Source: Parcubacteria group bacterium
GTDB lineage: Bacteria > Patescibacteriota > Minisyncoccia > UBA6257 > JAAZHW01
Assembly: GCA_012510515.1 (NCBI GenBank)
Contig: JAAZHW010000023.1
Coordinates: 1-6,133 of the forward strand
DNA length: 6,133 nucleotides
Direction of reading: 5' to 3'
Part shown: positions 5,818 through 6,133 of the stretch, one piece after another
Layout of the letters: each line of letters opens with the position of its first letter
Position numbering within the stretch: the first letter of the stretch is position 1
Position numbers and translations under genes: made by a program
The notes under the pieces: model-generated
Told to the model about the DNA's origin: nothing
Databases searched by the model: none
Seen by the model: the letters and a program-made list of their open reading frames with translations, nothing else

Positions 5818-6133
5818 ATGTCAGAACTTGGCTCTATGTTTCGTCCAATCTTTATATTATTAGGAATTGTTATTGGTTTAGAAATAATATTTGATAGACT
5901 TCTTCCTAATTTATTAGAAGATATTAAAACTAAAAAGAAATTGAATGCTGGTTTAAAATATCGTAGTGATATTGAGTTATTGCATTGGTTAAGAAGTTTA
6001 AAGCCAGAGGAGTTTGAGAAATATATCGCTTCCTTATATTCAAAATTAGGATATAAAACGGAAAGAGTTGGCGGCGGTTATGATGGTGGAGTTGATGTGA
6101 TAGCGGAAAAGGATAATATAAAACATTATATTC
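5818..6133 (+). CDS. Membrane-anchored Mrr-like restriction endonuclease (partial, 3' end outside the window)
   Basis: The first 105 residues are present and the gene runs off the window. Residues 7-25 (MFRPIFILLGIVIGLEIIF) form one hydrophobic membrane segment close to the N-terminus. A basic linker follows (about 36-48), then LRSLKPEEFEKYIASLYSKL (58-77) and GYKTERVGGGYDGGVDVIAE (78-97). The LxxLxPxEFExxIAxLxxxxGY and GGxDxGVD patterns are typical of the Mrr_cat (restriction endonuclease type IV-like) domain. D93 in GVD is the likely first metal ligand; the expected Q/E-x-K motif should follow just beyond the window. Mrr proteins cleave modified DNA, while membrane-anchored Mrr_cat proteins are common and their targets are mostly unknown. 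The start lies three bases after the stop of the HEPN-like frame, without a visible ribosome site, so coupling is likely. It is the only intact-looking gene downstream of the RM fusion. Confidence 0.85.
   Translation, partial: MSELGSMFRPIFILLGIVIGLEIIFDRLLPNLLEDIKTKKKLNAGLKYRSDIELLHWLRSLKPEEFEKYIASLYSKLGYKTERVGGGYDGGVDVIAEKDNIKHYI

Noticed and set aside
1..6133. CRISPR array, tRNA, rRNA or transposase
   Set aside because: No regularly spaced repeats, no cloverleaf-like sequence with tRNA consensus, no rRNA-like blocks and no transposase motifs were seen on either strand.

Overview
The window is AT-rich and reads as bacterial, with close-packed genes all on the + strand. No gene here is a firm taxonomic marker. 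The AT-rich composition, weak or absent Shine-Dalgarno sequences and a GC-rich hairpin element built around CCGCCGAAGTTTTAACGAAGGCGG-type arms (4670-4732) suggest a Patescibacteria/CPR-like (Parcubacteria-type) genome. That is an inference. The intact genes fit the standard bacterial code: TGG encodes Trp, TGA is not used inside them, and TGA ends the second gene in an ATGA overlap.

Layout. A sigma70-type promoter (44-72) precedes radC (98-781). Four bases later comes a PD-(D/E)XK nuclease-like gene with a DUF5655-type C-terminus (786-1667). Its stop overlaps the start of a large single-chain restriction-modification gene (1664-4159; HsdR-type nuclease domain, N6-adenine methyltransferase, one target-recognition domain). 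That gene is broken by one in-frame TAA at 2102-2104, which separates the nuclease domain from the methyltransferase and specificity part; both sides are otherwise well preserved.

From 4160 to about 4869 there is no intact gene. I see two remnants that read like protein once a few TAA/TAG codons and frame changes are ignored (4160-4631 and 4732-4869). Between them lie a near-consensus extended -10 promoter (4628-4657) and the GC-rich hairpin element. A further disrupted gene (4874-5814) shows a possible HEPN-like pattern; it has a frameshift at an A7 run and two in-frame TAA codons. The window ends inside a gene for a membrane-anchored Mrr-like restriction endonuclease (5818-6133, 3' end cut off).

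Together this looks like a defence island undergoing decay, or one recorded with sequence errors. It holds three separate PD-(D/E)XK-type nucleases (DUF5655 protein, RM fusion, Mrr-like protein), a possible HEPN protein and radC. The first three genes appear to form one operon. The most notable signal is the repeated occurrence of in-frame TAA codons, mostly where one base change would restore a sense codon, in otherwise protein-like frames. Pseudogenes are the simplest reading. Assembly error is the main alternative, and stop-codon recoding is unlikely because radC ends with TAA at its expected C-terminus.
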